Position numbers and translations under genes: made by a program
Shown here: one piece after another, positions 1 to 12,727 of the stretch
How positions within the stretch are numbered: position 1 is the first letter of the stretch
Layout: each line of letters begins with the position of its first letter
The notes under the pieces: generated by a model
The model's input: only the letters and a program-made list of their open reading frames with translations
What the model was told of the DNA's origin: nothing
Databases searched by the model: none
DNA from: Strigamia acuminata
Lineage: Eukaryota; Arthropoda; Chilopoda; Geophilomorpha; Linotaeniidae
Length of the DNA stretch: 64,000 bases
Assembly: GCA_949358305.1 (NCBI GenBank)
Contig: OX442315.1
Coordinates: forward strand, 30,840,427 to 30,904,426
Direction of reading: 5' to 3'

Positions 1-236
1 TGTAATGAGAGAAGTAAGAAATGTGTCGGTGCGCATTTGACTATGTTACAGATACATTGTTGATTCTCGGGGTTGTTTAAGCGCCATCTCTTGATGGGAA
101 CTGTTTCCCATCGTGGCATATTGTGAGGTTTGCTTATGAGCTTACAAGCTTTGCCAACAGGAGTTGGCATCAGTCTCCATTTCCGTTGCTGGCGCTGATT
201 TACATTTCCGCCAAAAAGAGCTTTCTTCTTAGGTCG

Positions 237-432
237 TAGTTCTACGTCAATAGTTCTACGTCAATAGCTGTACGTCAATAGTTCTACGTCAATAGCTGTA
301 CGTCAATAGTTCTACGTCAATAGCTGTACGTCAATAGTTCTACGTCAATAGCTGTACGTCAATAGTTCTACGTCAATAGCTGTACGTCAATAGTTCTACG
401 TCAATAGCTGTACGTCAATAGTTCTACGTCAA
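237..432. repeat. 14 x 14-bp tandem array with TACGTCA in every unit
   Basis: Fourteen head-to-tail 14-bp units, without indels. Two variants, TAGTTCTACGTCAA (A) and TAGCTGTACGTCAA (B), occur in the order A A B A B A B A B A B A B A, so most of the array is a 28-bp dimer. Each unit carries TACGTCA, whose complement TGACGTA is a CRE/ATF-like half site. Whether it binds anything is inference; it may be a plain minisatellite. Confidence 0.95.
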
Positions 433-3400
433 AAAACAAAAAGTGCATTCAAATTGATTAAGTTGATAATCTCGTTTTCACTTCAGGATGTGACGTTTTG
501 CTTAAGTTAGTCCATTTATTTTGCCTGGTGTCACTTAATTTCCTTAAGTAACAATGATGCGATTTGCGCATGCTCAGTTGAACAATCATTCATTTATCAG
601 CTGCGCACAAGTCTGCGCGTTAGTCATATTAATTTCATTTAGGAGCATTCAATAAGTCATTTATTTCACTTATTTTTATTCATGTCAGCAAACTTTTAGT
701 ATTTGCTTAACCAAATTGAACTCGACTATTGGTTTCTTTCTTTTGTTTATTACAAAATCTCATTATAATGCCGGGTTTATTGTATGAAGAAATTACTGTC
801 GCTATTTCCTAATTGCCGTTCAACTGCGGATTACGTTAAAGTGACACGTGTAATCTTCAAAATGTAAGACTTGTTGACTTCATTTATTTTCTAGGTTTAT
901 TATTGGGTTTAAGATCCAACTTCATTTCATCATGACCTCTGACCCGTGTAATATTATATGAAATACTCCTATAATGTTAAAAATATCTGAGTGAACCTGC
1001 AATGACTACAATTACAAAACTCTATTTCAATTGTAGTAGTTGTACAAATTAAAAACTAATTAATAAAATAAAATAAAATATAATTATCAACAAATTAACT
1101 TAATTTTTAATTTTCATTAATAAATTTGAAGGCATAAGATAAAAATACGTAATTCAAACTAAATGCCTGTCCTGACAGAAATTCCATCCAAACTTGTTTG
1201 AAAACAAATTTAAATTCCAAAACTTTCTACCAAAAAAAAAATCCTCTGATCTGATCATAATTCAGCCGAACCAAAACCCATCAGGCAAAAATAAGATTTT
1301 GTTCAATAGTCAAGCCACACGGGATTTGCAAGACGTCAAAAATCCTACCTGTGCCACCAACTCAGAAACCAACTTACACCCATTTCTCCTGTGGAGTCGC
1401 CTCAAACTCAATAAAAGAAAAAAAGAAAAGCTGGTGAGACACTAAGCCAATAACACCCACACAACAAAGTATATAAATGGAGAGCAAATGGCAATGGCTG
1501 AAACTTCAAAGTGAGAAGTCAAAGATTACGGAATTAGAATTCCGGATAGGTGTTGTGAAAGTGCGAGTTGCACTGCACGTGGCGATGGCAGGTGTTGGCA
1601 GTTATCAATTCGCTGGAAAAGTAATGACAGATTTATGTTGGTGTTTGACCCCTTTAACAGACACGTGTTTGTTTCCTGCTTCGCTTTTGCCTCTCTGCGT
1701 GTAAATAATGAAAGATTAAAATTAAAAATATGCAAAATATTGTCAAAATAATCGAAAAATTTAAATAAAACTTCAATACTTCTTCTTATCAGTAAAAAAA
1801 AAGTTGATGTTTTATTAAATTTCACTTCTCTCGCACTATTTCTTTAGTCCACTTTGAAAGTGTAGTTTAAAAAAAATTGCAGCGACTAATTAAAACTAAT
1901 TAATCTTTTTATACGACCACTGGAAGATTGATTGAGCTTAATTTGCACATAAAAATCGGAAATGAGTCGACACATTTGCGATTTATTAGTCTTGGATCAA
2001 ATATGTCACGTTGGGCTGAGAACTCAGAACAATCTCTGGGTGCGAAGAATATAAAAAGAAGGAAATGAAAGATTAAAAAATTAAAAATCAATTTTAAATT
2101 TTTTATAGATCAGTCTAAATCCAGTGGAACTTTAATAAGCCGTGCCATAATTTCAATCACAACGTGAAATCTGCCAAGAAATATTGCTGGGTTAATTTCA
2201 TGTCAGCTTTAATTCCATTACCAACTTAGGGAGCTATTACGACAACACTTATGTGTTCCCACTTTTAGCTTTGATATTGTTGTAGGAGTAATAAACTCAA
2301 GATTGCATTTTAAACATGTAACTTTTGCCAACTTATTTATAGTAATAGCGCACAAACAAAGATAGTTTCAATTGCTTGTTATTCCACTAAAATAGGAAGA
2401 AAATGCAAATCCATAAAAAAGCCCCTTTAACTGCGCAAAATTGCAAAATTGCAAAAATCATGCAAACTGCTCCCACGACTAATTATGTGCTTCGTTTAAA
2501 AACTAAACCCCAATTATCAACTTTGTACATTTTTTTTTCATTAGTATTACACCTCTGTGGTTCCAAAAATTAACAACTTAATTAGTAGCATCAATTTTAA
2601 GTACAGTTTAGTGCGCAGGTCGTAACATAACTTAATAATAACATTTTCAACGCTAATTTTATAGTTAAAAGTTACAAACATCCATATTTGTTCATTTATT
2701 ATTTGCACATATTCTATTATCAAACCAAATTGCATCAGAGCACAGTGTTGGGGAAAAAATAAAAGAAATTTAAAATATTCAGAAATTTCTCATGTTGTGA
2801 ATATACCTCAAAGCTGCATTATACATAACCCATGACAAAAAAAATGGGAAAAAAAATTGCAAAGTTGTCCCAGGGTGCACACTTCAGCTTTTGTGGTGAT
2901 ACGTACCTTTGTTTGCACTTGTGCCTGATGCAAAGCATACTTTAGGCTGCATATTTGCATCGAAAAACAGCGTCCTTTTGAATTTAAAAGATTTGAATCT
3001 AAACACATTATATCACACCTTTTATTTTAAAGAGGTTAGTTACACCAGTTACAATATTTGTTTATTGGTTTAAGTTTGCGCATAATTTCTAATCACTTTC
3101 GTAGCAAAAATTCAAGGAATTTATGTTGCACTCAGTGATGCATGTCAATAATGGTGTAGTGGCAAAACTCAATTGTTGTCCCTTCCCTTTGATGATTCCT
3201 GACATGTTGTAGTTTGATTAACATTCTTGCTAATGGAATTTTAAAGTCGCTAAGACAATACAGTAGATCTACACCAAAGTCGAGTTTCTTTCTTTCTCTC
3301 TCTTCTGTACATTAGTCTTTATGGTAGAAAAATATGATAATAATAATAAGTGGGTGACACTTAGCGTGGCCAAGTAAGTAGATTAATCGTCTGGGGATCT

Positions 3401-4893
3401 GTGGGACGACTTTCTTAAGGATCCAACCGAGAACTCGGAAAACCACAGTAAACCCTGTTTGCGGCGGGTGGCAGATGTTCTTGCCATAGTAAAAGTACCT
3501 CAATCAGACAAAAATCGTGATCCCAGCAGATCATTCATCCACGTATTGATCAGGCCCAATTTCTTGTAGAGTCACAGAAAATAACGGCAAAAAACAACAA
3601 CATAAGAGTGTAATTTAATTGTAAAACATTTTGCGAAGAATTTTCCAGTTTTATTCGACGTTTAGTTACTTTAAATTATGTTTTCTCGATATCGAGAGCG
3701 TAATTTATGCTCGTGAGACATCAAGTGTGTCCATGTCGAGTCTTAAAAGATCTCCATTCTAAAAAGCACCGAAACCTGATAAATTTTACAAATAAATTAC
3801 CGCAACTAATGTATTTAACATCCTATTTACCACAAAATAAAAGCAACAAGATAATTTCCTAACAACATTTAACAACAAGCTACTATAGATAATATCGACG
3901 AAGGATTTAAATGTAATGAAATTTATCGCAAATCCTCTCATCATGCTTGAGTGCAGAATCCAATTTCCACCCATGCAAGGCAGAAAAATGAATAAAAAGA
4001 TTGAAAATGCTTCTTTATTTTCACCGAAAAAATGCGCCACTCCATTCGAACTCATTGGTATCGTATGCCTGTCGTGTGTACGGAACTATTATTAAATTTC
4101 CAACATGACGCGCTTCATGTTGACGCATGAGTTTTGTGTTTAGAGCTTCGTGGAATGCAAATAAGTTGACAAGAAAAGACACTAGAGAGTCACTTTAAAA
4201 TATTCATAGCGCTAAATTAGGCCGATAAAATGCATGAGTTTTTTAATAGCATTCCACGATTTTAATTTCATCTGAAGTTATGTAGATTGGGTGGAAATAT
4301 CGATATTTTTTCCACTTAATTTGTGATAATTTCCAATATAATGTGTTGAAATTATTCCAGAAAAAAAATTATTCTGGAATAATTACTCATAATTCTTGCC
4401 CACATGAGACAAAATCAAATGCCAAACAGCTGTAAATCTTTAAACATAATTAAGAAAGTGTCTAAATATCTATAGATCCCTCCAGATTGCTAAAATAAGG
4501 ACATTACCATTAGCAGAGAGAAAACTTATCAATTCATTTGTCCAGCAATAATTGGGTGCCAAATGAATTACTAAATAAACTAACTTCAATCCCAAAACCA
4601 TTAAAAATGTCATACAAAAGTGAAAAAAAAAATGTATTTGTTTTAAAATATGTCTGATACTCTCAATGACAAAAATATAGATTCGTCCTCCAAACCAACA
4701 GAACAAAATCAATTAGGGTAATTTGTTCAATTTTGTTCAGCAAAGAAGACCACACAAAAATCTCATTTCCTATATAAAACAAAGCCTTGGCAAATAAAAT
4801 TTGTAAAGATACCTAGCAAAAACAAGTTATTCCCTGTAATTGCTTCCCAAGCGATGTCTGGTCCAAATCCACTTCATCCGTCTAAATAAACAA
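433..4893. other. Gene-poor stretch
   Basis: Only short ORFs (under about 100 codons) without recognisable domains, and many poly-A/T runs. One small perfect hairpin is visible: 12-bp arms at 4351-4362 and 4372-4383. I see no tRNA or other RNA gene and no exon chain I can support. Confidence 0.6.
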
Positions 4894-4896
4894 TAA

Positions 4897-5257
4897 GGGG
4901 TTTCAAAAATAACCCGTTGAAAACGCTGAAGTGATTGTACCGATAATCACAATCACAAGGTGAAAGTGATTTTTCTGCATGTCACATAACTTTTATTAAT
5001 TTTTTATATTTTTTTTGTTATTTATTTGTTAATTTTTTAAAAATTAAATTAATTATTTATTTTTATTTGTTTAATAATTTACAACCGACTCTCTTCTCCT
5101 TACTTTAAGCACTAAAAACTCCTTTTCAGGTGATTATAAATAAGCGCTGAAGTGATTATTCATGTGGTTGGTCCGCATAGGTCACGTGATAATCACTTCA
5201 GCGCAATAATCGTCACAAACGTAAAAATCACTTCAGCGTGTCATTTATGAAACCCTT
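4897..5257. mobile_element. MITE with inverted termini and possible TAA target duplication
   Basis: The outer ends are imperfect inverted repeats (GGGGTTTCA at the left, TGAAACCC at the right), followed inside by the shared motif CGCTGAAGTGATT in opposite orientations. A second inverted pair of GCGCTGAAGTGATTAT lies internally around 5142-5205. TAA flanks both ends (4894-4896, 5258-5260), as PIF/Harbinger elements would leave, but a 3-bp match is weak evidence. No ORF; non-autonomous. Confidence 0.65.
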
Positions 5258-5260
5258 TAA

Positions 5261-5957
5261 CGCAGCTATAATTAAAAAATAACTGCACTAATTGCTAATT
5301 TCAAATCCAATAGCACATATTAAAGTTGTTGCGGTTAAAAAGTTCATTCTGGACTGGTAATCCATCCTTTGGCGGTCTTATTGCCAGCTCTGCTCATTTC
5401 ACAGCAGCAGTGTTATATAGAAAGATTTTCATCAATGTCCTAACAGTCATGAACAGCACCATTAATTCCAGCTAGCAAGATTGCTCCTAACGAGCAACAA
5501 ATCTCTGACAAATGCACAAATTCATGCAATAAATTTACATTGAAATAAAAAAGAAAAAAAAAATGTATAACATTAATATCAATACCAATTTAACTCGTCA
5601 ACACCGGAAGCCATTTTACATCCAATAATATTGTGTAACTCCAACTCAATTTTGGATAAAGAAAACTGACAAATAACATATTGACAAATGCGATGGCTTC
5701 ACACCAATTTGACGTTTTTCTGCCAAATCCAATTCGAAGAAATAATTCAGTAAATCCACCAGTTGTCACTTTTATTATTTACCCTCTATTGGATCACCCT
5801 TAAAGCAAGGTTCAAATGCCACACATTTCAAAGAAATCATTGCAGAATTTTGTCACGCACTTATCAGCAGAAAAGCTTCAACCTGGGATTAAAATTCAAT
5901 CAAAATTTTTCTGTTTCCATACACACAATTGATTCCCTTTGTTTTTCTTTCCCCGCA
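5261..5957. promoter_or_regulatory. Upstream region of the GPCR gene
   Basis: No coding region supported. It should hold the promoter of the downstream receptor gene. I could not place a convincing TATA box or initiator. Confidence 0.3.
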
Positions 5958-6018
5958 GAACGAAGATGAATCGTCTCCCAAGCTGTTACGACGCCTAAAC
6001 TACACACATTAATCGAAC
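5958..6018 (+). other. Putative 5' non-coding exon of the GPCR gene
   Basis: An acceptor (TTTCCCCGCAG) precedes position 5958 and a strong donor (GTAAGT) follows 6018. A matching acceptor (TTATTCCAACAG) lies just before 6145. The exon has an ATG opening a short uORF that stops within the exon, and the frame that would join the receptor ORF also contains a stop. It would therefore be 5' UTR, and translation would begin at the ATG at 6189. Confidence 0.45.
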
Positions 6019-6125
6019 TGTAAGTTCCCAATATCCAATATACTCCCATTAAAAAAAAAGCCAGCACTATTTATATCAATCGAAAATCAATTTCCTATTT
6101 TATTTTATCAAATTCCATCAAAACC

Positions 6126-7463
6126 TTGACACTTATTCCAACAGTACTCAATTTATCCATTTGCGGCCAATCCACTCTCCCGTCATCGATGACTTTACCA
6201 GATGATTCAGTGCACGATGGAACAACAACAACAGGCCCATTCTCGCATTTGCTCACCGACACACCTACTTGGATCTTAAAAGCAACAGATGCTTTCAACG
6301 CAACATTCAACTCCGACAACTACTCAACCCTGAACGAACCGCAACACAATTTCGTCTACACAGATGAGGTAATAACCTTCTACAAGATCGCGATCCCCAT
6401 CATGCTCTTCTTCTGCGTCTTGTCAATCGTCATCAACCTCATCATCGTGGCAGCCGTCCGATGGCTGCGCCACATGACACCCACTCAGTGCTTCAGCATC
6501 AGTTTAGCACTCACAGACGCCTATGCATCCCTAGTCATAGGCCTCGCCCTGCTGATCAACAGTCTACTGCCTGTTGCCTATAAAATTCATTTCGGATTGT
6601 ACTACTCGTGCAGCGCGTTGACACTCGAGGCCCTTCGCATGGCAGGAATGATGTCATCCGTTCTACACCTCCTAGCCCTGGCCATCAACCACTACATTGG
6701 CATTCTGCGCCCACTCCACTACGCCTCCACGATGACTCGCCGCACGTCCATGCTCTGCATAGCAACCATGTGGACGGTGCCATTACTCTTCTACTTCATT
6801 TACTTCTCATCACTCACAGACACGGCGTATCAATCGCTGTACTGCAGAAACTTCAACTTCCTCGGCCAGATGCCGTACAGACTCGTCACCGCCACCGTCT
6901 TCTTTGTGCCGTTGCTCCTCATGGCCATCGTTTACGCGCACATCTTCGTGCTGGTGCGGCAGCATCAGAGGGGGATCCTTCAGAACCAAAACCGCAACCA
7001 ATTAAATAGAAACGTCAAAGCGGTCTACACAACCCTTCTTATATTGGGAACTTATCTCATCGGATGGATGCCGGCTGTCATTTTTTTCCTACTCACGTGC
7101 ACTGATTGCCGCTTTTCGTTTCTTAAATTGCCGCGAACGACTTTGATTTCTGTGACGTTCACGATTAACACGCTCATCATTATGAAGTCTCTCGCGGATC
7201 CTATCATTTATGCTGCGAGGATGAAAGAGATCCGAAAAGCTCTTGTGAGGATGCGCCGAGCCTGTTTCGGGCAGGATAACGTGCGGAAAATAAGTCGAGG
7301 CAGACGGGATGATAACAGCTCATCAGTGCGATCAAGGACTGATACTACTGGAAGCTCCATCCGGATGCAGTCGACATATGGTAATAGGCAATCTACGCTC
7401 ATTTATCAGACCAAAGAGTTGATGAAGGAAAAGGAAAATGGCGCCGATGTTATTTTATTGTGA
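6126..7463 (+). CDS. Orphan class A (rhodopsin-like) G protein-coupled receptor
   Basis: Single-exon ORF of 445 residues (424 if translation starts at 6189, which I prefer because a splice acceptor ends at 6144). Seven hydrophobic segments lie near residues 87-110, 122-147, 159-190, 207-230, 251-277, 297-324 and 338-362. Class A landmarks are N104 (TM1), D131 (TM2), a probable disulfide C162-C240, W216 (TM4) and P262 (TM5). Sequons NAT and NYS occur in the extracellular N-terminus. The usual DRY at the end of TM3 is NHY (188-190), the CWxP of TM6 is GWMP (313-316), and NPxxY of TM7 is DPIIY (358-362). The basic, Ser/Thr-rich tail of about 80 residues is a typical phosphorylation tail. It should sit in the plasma membrane. 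I cannot assign a ligand: no biogenic-amine TM3 aspartate or peptide-receptor signature is obvious. Confidence 0.85.
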   Translation: MTLIPTVLNLSICGQSTLPSSMTLPDDSVHDGTTTTGPFSHLLTDTPTWILKATDAFNATFNSDNYSTLNEPQHNFVYTDEVITFYKIAIPIMLFFCVLSIVINLIIVAAVRWLRHMTPTQCFSISLALTDAYASLVIGLALLINSLLPVAYKIHFGLYYSCSALTLEALRMAGMMSSVLHLLALAINHYIGILRPLHYASTMTRRTSMLCIATMWTVPLLFYFIYFSSLTDTAYQSLYCRNFNFLGQMPYRLVTATVFFVPLLLMAIVYAHIFVLVRQHQRGILQNQNRNQLNRNVKAVYTTLLILGTYLIGWMPAVIFFLLTCTDCRFSFLKLPRTTLISVTFTINTLIIMKSLADPIIYAARMKEIRKALVRMRRACFGQDNVRKISRGRRDDNSSSVRSRTDTTGSSIRMQSTYGNRQSTLIYQTKELMKEKENGADVILL

Positions 7464-10019
7464 TTCTATTCATTGCCTGTTGGGCTTTATTTATAAATTA
7501 CTTGCCATTTTCAATAGAATAGCAACTGTAAAGTGGGAAGTGGTTTATGAATACACCGAATACGGTAGTTTTGTTTTCAAATGTATTCAGAAACTTTATT
7601 TTTTTATTTTTTTTATTTTTGTTTTATGAAGAAAGGTCACAAATTGGGATTCATCCACCTGAGTTAGTTATAGTTAACTAGGGTAAAGCTGTAAATGTTA
7701 AGCCGATTTGGATTGTACAGGGTATTTGCTTATTTCAATTATATTGCTCACCATTAGGTGCACTCAAACTTTCTGTTTGTGTTGTTTTTGATGTGTATAA
7801 ACAGCAAAATCAGAGAACAGAAACATGCGTAAATGGCAACTAAAATTTCCTCATTTTCACTTTTATCAACTAATTACGACCCACATCTATCAACACTTTT
7901 ACTCATGTTTCATTGTTGGTGCGGTAGCCATTTTTAAATTGATATAAACCACTTCAAAACCCACTTTAGCATGTACTTTCTGTTTTTGAAAATACTAAAA
8001 TCAACACAAAGAGAAACTTTGAATGCACTTGTGTATTTTACAAATTAAAAAAAAAAAATAATCCATCGATTAATGAATGTTCAAACATACAATATTGATT
8101 TTCATGTTGTTTTGATTACATCCGGGAGCGTGCAAAGATTTTCTTACAGAAAGATTACTACAACTGTAATTATCTCATATCCCAATTCCCCATAGAGAGC
8201 TTTTAAGTTTTAACACCAACTTTACACGGCACAAGTAATTTTTTTCTTTATAATTAACGGCAACTTCCGTAAATTTCAATTAAAGAGATAAAGCAGAAAT
8301 ACCTACTATTCCTGAGCGTATCGAAAATTCTCAAGCGTATCCAAAAAAAAAAACAAATCTCAGCATTCGTTAAGGGAAAACTGCATTAATGCCTTCAAGT
8401 TTTTAATTTATTAGTCCCAAAAGCACTCGGCTAAACGATCCCCATATAAATCAAAGGTATTTAAATGAATCGCGCTTCATTTCGAGCAACGAAGCGAAAG
8501 TTTAGTTTTTGGACCACGTTGTGTTAACCTCTTCGATTTCTTTTAATTTCTAAGTAGTTTATAGTCCTATTGTTAAATAAAATAGTCAGAAGCCTTCAAA
8601 ACCTTACTGTAAAGAAGATATATTATAATACTGTATATCAAAAATTGCATGTAAAAATATAATTTTTTTTTAAAACTCATTCAAAGTATATTTTTGACAA
8701 TTTGTGTGTATGTTTTGCTCTTCTGTAATCATCGCTGTGTTCCATAAATCAGAGCGTTCGACTTTCGACAACTCATGAAACGTAGGCTTTAATTCGCGCA
8801 TTTATTCCTCGAAATGTGTTTTAAAAATAAAAATTATTTTATTTTTAATCAGAAATTTCGCCAAACTGTGAATGCGTAAATCCCAATTAAATTTCCCCAT
8901 TGAATATAGCGGCCGACTAAACATCTCATCAAAAATCCGGGCACTGAACAAGGTCAAAACTAAACAACTGCCGCAAACATGTAGGCAACTTTCTCGTCGA
9001 CTTGCATAACTGTCCGTTTTATTACATTACACGAATAACGAATTACAGAAGGAACGTTCGTTTCGTCAATTCCTTCGTCGCCAATTTCTGTTTTGCTGAT
9101 GTATTACTATTAACCTGTCATATAAATTGCAGTCTCACAAGATCAATAAGACACACCATATCACAACCTGTCAATTTCTAGTAAACCATGTGGATGGTAG
9201 GTAACTTGTATCAGATACACGTTTCTATCTAAGTTGTCAGGCTCAACTCCACTCTATTTTCACTACAAACATCGAAACTAATGATGAAAAAGCATGTAGT
9301 TTAGCATCTTGTGGAGAATTAATGATACAACAGTTCCAGATCCAGATAAAACCTCATGAATAAGAGCAAATAAGTAATATAAACTTTCGTCTTCTACCTA
9401 TAGATTTCAATGTTACAGGAAATCTAGAAGTATACTTGACACTTGTACTACAAATGTTTGTTTTATTCAAGTTCCACAAAGCCCTGCTGCTGTCCAACTA
9501 CCCACTAATCCTTTATATTTAATTTCCTATCATTTGCAGCTGCTGAAATCCGTTGAAAGTGTCTATTGATAAATAACATTTGAATTGCAATACATGTTTT
9601 CCAAGAATTTAGGAACTACAGTCTAACACTAAATTCCATTTTGGAAACCCACAAAAACCCTTAAATAAGCCAGACAAACTACTGTTTCCCATTCCATCGT
9701 TTGTTCTGTTCCGAACATGCAATCCTCAATATCATCTTGCCCTAAAGCAAGATGGCAGGCTGTTTATTATTCGCTCCCTGGCCAACCGTTATCAGGGGGA
9801 AATATGGGAGCTCTGTTGTCACATATCTGATTGCTTGCTTGCCAGAATGCAATCTTATCCTCAAATATGCGAACTGATTTCTTTGTGGTGTATTCACACC
9901 ACAAGAACACAAGTCTAAAATTGTTTATTGTACACGCGTGAATAGCAGCGTCATTACCGGTTATTATTTCTAAAAGTCATGTCCGCGCGTTCAGGAAATT
10001 GTTATTAAATTTTTTTGTC
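7464..10019. other. Intergenic stretch downstream of the GPCR
   Basis: AT-rich with poly-T tracts. It contains the receptor's 3' UTR and no ORF with recognisable domains. I see no RNA gene. Confidence 0.5.
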
Positions 10020-10029
10020 ATTAAACATT

Positions 10030-10521
10030 AGAGAGTTTGCAGGATGCATTTTTCCTTTACAATTAAACACTATACGGTATAAAAATAGTGTAAGGGAAAA
10101 ATGATAAATTAAGTTTTTGCGGGCTGCACTTTTCCTTTATCACTACACTATTTCAGCCAACTACTGACAATTAGTAATTTTGGGCTTAAAAATTTAATTT
10201 GGGGGCATAAATGTGCAAATTTCTGCATAAAATTCCATTATTATGCCTATAAAGTATGGTTTTGAGCCTAAAATTCAATTTTAGGCCTCACTTATCATTC
10301 AATCTACGTACCTATGACTGATGTGTTTGATCGAGACAACAAAATAATCGCCATTTGCAATGGGCGGAGCTAACAATATAGTGTTCTCAATTCTGATTGG
10401 CTGCGCTATATTTTAATTTAGTGTTGAAAACGATACACTAAAGATTTTTTCCTTACGATATGGCACTAAAATAGTGTAACGTAGAGAAAAATAAGGAAAA
10501 AATGCATCCCGCAAACTCTCT
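10030..10521. mobile_element. 492-bp MITE with perfect 10-bp target-site duplication
   Basis: Terminal inverted repeats of about 28 bp start AGAGAGTTTGC on both strands with few mismatches. Direct repeats ATTAAACATT flank the element exactly (10020-10029 and 10522-10531). Inside the left half a second copy of the subterminal block (TGCGGGCTGCACTTTTCCTT) recurs near 10118. A 10-bp duplication is in the range known for MULE-type transposons (9-11 bp), but the superfamily is inferred. No transposase ORF. Confidence 0.85.
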
Positions 10522-10531
10522 ATTAAACATT

Positions 10532-12719
10532 AACATTGTTACGATAACTAATTGCTTTTACTGCCTGATTGTGTTTCATAATCATTTTCACGGCATTTTT
10601 TCCTTTTTTTAGCTTTTAAGTAGCTTTAAATTGAGCTCTTTGTAGTGTCATTATTCAATAAATTAAAATAAAAAGTAGTAGGACATTGGCAAACACGATT
10701 TAGAACTTGTACCTAAAAAAAAAAATTCCTATTCTTTAGAATTTAAAGTTATAAATGTGTGTGTAAATCGAGTTTCCGCAAAGTCCCCACCCTATTGTAA
10801 CTCACACTGACAAGTCTTGAACAAGAGCACCCACTCACTTCATTCACTCGTAACTCACGTAAGGGACGTAGGAATAATTCATTCACTACAATCTCAAAAG
10901 ATCCACCAACATTTCCTCAAATAATTCTACCCAAGATTTAATACCTTGTTTTATTATTGCCTGGCAAACAAGAAACAAAATGAAACACAATCCCAAAGAG
11001 CACTTCAGCTTTAAAACATCCGTCTCATCAATTTATCAAGTCACCAACTGTGACCAGTTGAAATACAACCAACTTTTATGGGATTCCGATCTCTTCAAAT
11101 GTAATAGTTCACAATCTTATCACAAACTTAACCATTATGAAATCCTTTGGAGAAAAGAATAAAAATTATTTTCTTTTTCTCCAAAAAAAAAAAAATCTAA
11201 TTTTGTTCTCTTTGAAATTCAATACATGTTTATGGCATTGTTTTCAAACAACAATTGCAATTGCACATTGTGGATTTCTTCACAATAGGTGCATATAAAG
11301 TTGAAGTAGTTGGTTGGAATAAACGTGATTGCCCGTTGCCCGTTGGAAATTGCGCGGTTTGCGAAAATGCACTTTCTCCCAATGGGAAGTCAATGCTCCA
11401 AACATCTGCTCCTTATGTGATATATTCCAATATTATAAATGGATTCTTTGCCTCAGTTAAAAGTTGGCACCAGGTAGATGTTCCTCCTTTGGAAAGCTAA
11501 AACTAGCTCGTAAAACAACGCAAGCAGTAGTTTCGGCGTAAAGGGAGCTCCCATTTGGCTAAAACAAACTTTCTTTCTAAACGAATAAAGGTGGCTAGTA
11601 CTAGCTTAGTTTCTATTAGATAGTCAAATGACTAAATGTTGTTTAATGATTAAAGAGAAGAAATAGAAATCTTCATTTTTTCGTTTAACTTTTTAACCTT
11701 TTAACCCTTTAGCATTCCAAATGGCAAGTGTGTGATGTTTTTAGAAGGATGAATGATTGGTCAACTCAACTCCATTTATCTAAGTGAGGATGATTTTAAT
11801 TATGTAGTTTACGACATCATCAGGGTCTTTGCCATTAAAATCAAGTCTCGTCTTACTCTAATTAACGTGTTAATTCAATCCTGGTATGGCTATAAACACT
11901 TGATATGGTAGAATAATTGATTGATTGACTCTTTAAATCCAAAAAATAAAAGAATATTTTAAAAATATATAAAATAAACTTTAGAAAAAAGGCAAACTTC
12001 TATTTTCCGTTTATTTTCCAAATTTTTTAAAGAAAAATTGAAATTTTAATACCAGGTATTGGATTTTTGTCAAATTTAGAAATAAAAAATAAAAATACAG
12101 TTTTCATCAAAATTTGATATCTAATTTTATTTTATTTGAAATTAAAATGACTAATATGAATAAATAAAAATCACTTTAGAATGAAAAAAAGTAATGAGAA
12201 AAAAAAAAGAAAGCAAAATCTCTCGTGTAATTTGATTCAAATAAAGAACGAAATAAATATCAATTTAAAAAAAAAAAATTGTATTTATTAAAGAGAAATG
12301 CAGAAACATTATCTATAATCTGCAATCTGGAGACTCTAATTTGACTAAAGTATCGAATTACTAATTATACATTAATTGAAATCCAAATTATATTTTTTTA
12401 TTCCATCAATTTGAAATCCTAACCTACTCATGTTATTGAATCGACAAAATGACTAAAATAAAGAATATTCTTATTTATTTTTCCATGAAAGAAAAAAAAA
12501 ACCATTTTCAATCCAACCAAAAAATAAAATAAAATAAAAAATCATTTTGACAAACATGTTTTCAAAATGTGTTATTTCGCCTTTCACATATCAGCTTTGG
12601 TGCTCTATCTATTACTATTTATTCCTGCACTTTCTATTACTATTTATTCCTGCACTTTCTATTGCAATTCACCAGCCACAAACATAAAAATTGTTTTAGA
12701 TAACCACGGCCAAGTACCT
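10532..12719. other. AT-rich intergenic stretch
   Basis: No gene supported. The ORFs at 10980-11162 and 11255-11500 have no domain or splice context. A short tandem duplication of about 27 bp (TTTCTATTACTATTTATTCC repeated) occurs near 12606-12662. Confidence 0.5.
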
Positions 12720-12727
12720 GTCAAAAC

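Noticed and set aside
237-432. CRISPR-like array
   Set aside because: Units are directly tandem with no spacers, and the window is eukaryotic.
11255-11500. Plus-strand ORF of 81 codons with several cysteines
   Set aside because: No domain, signal peptide or splice context; consistent with chance.
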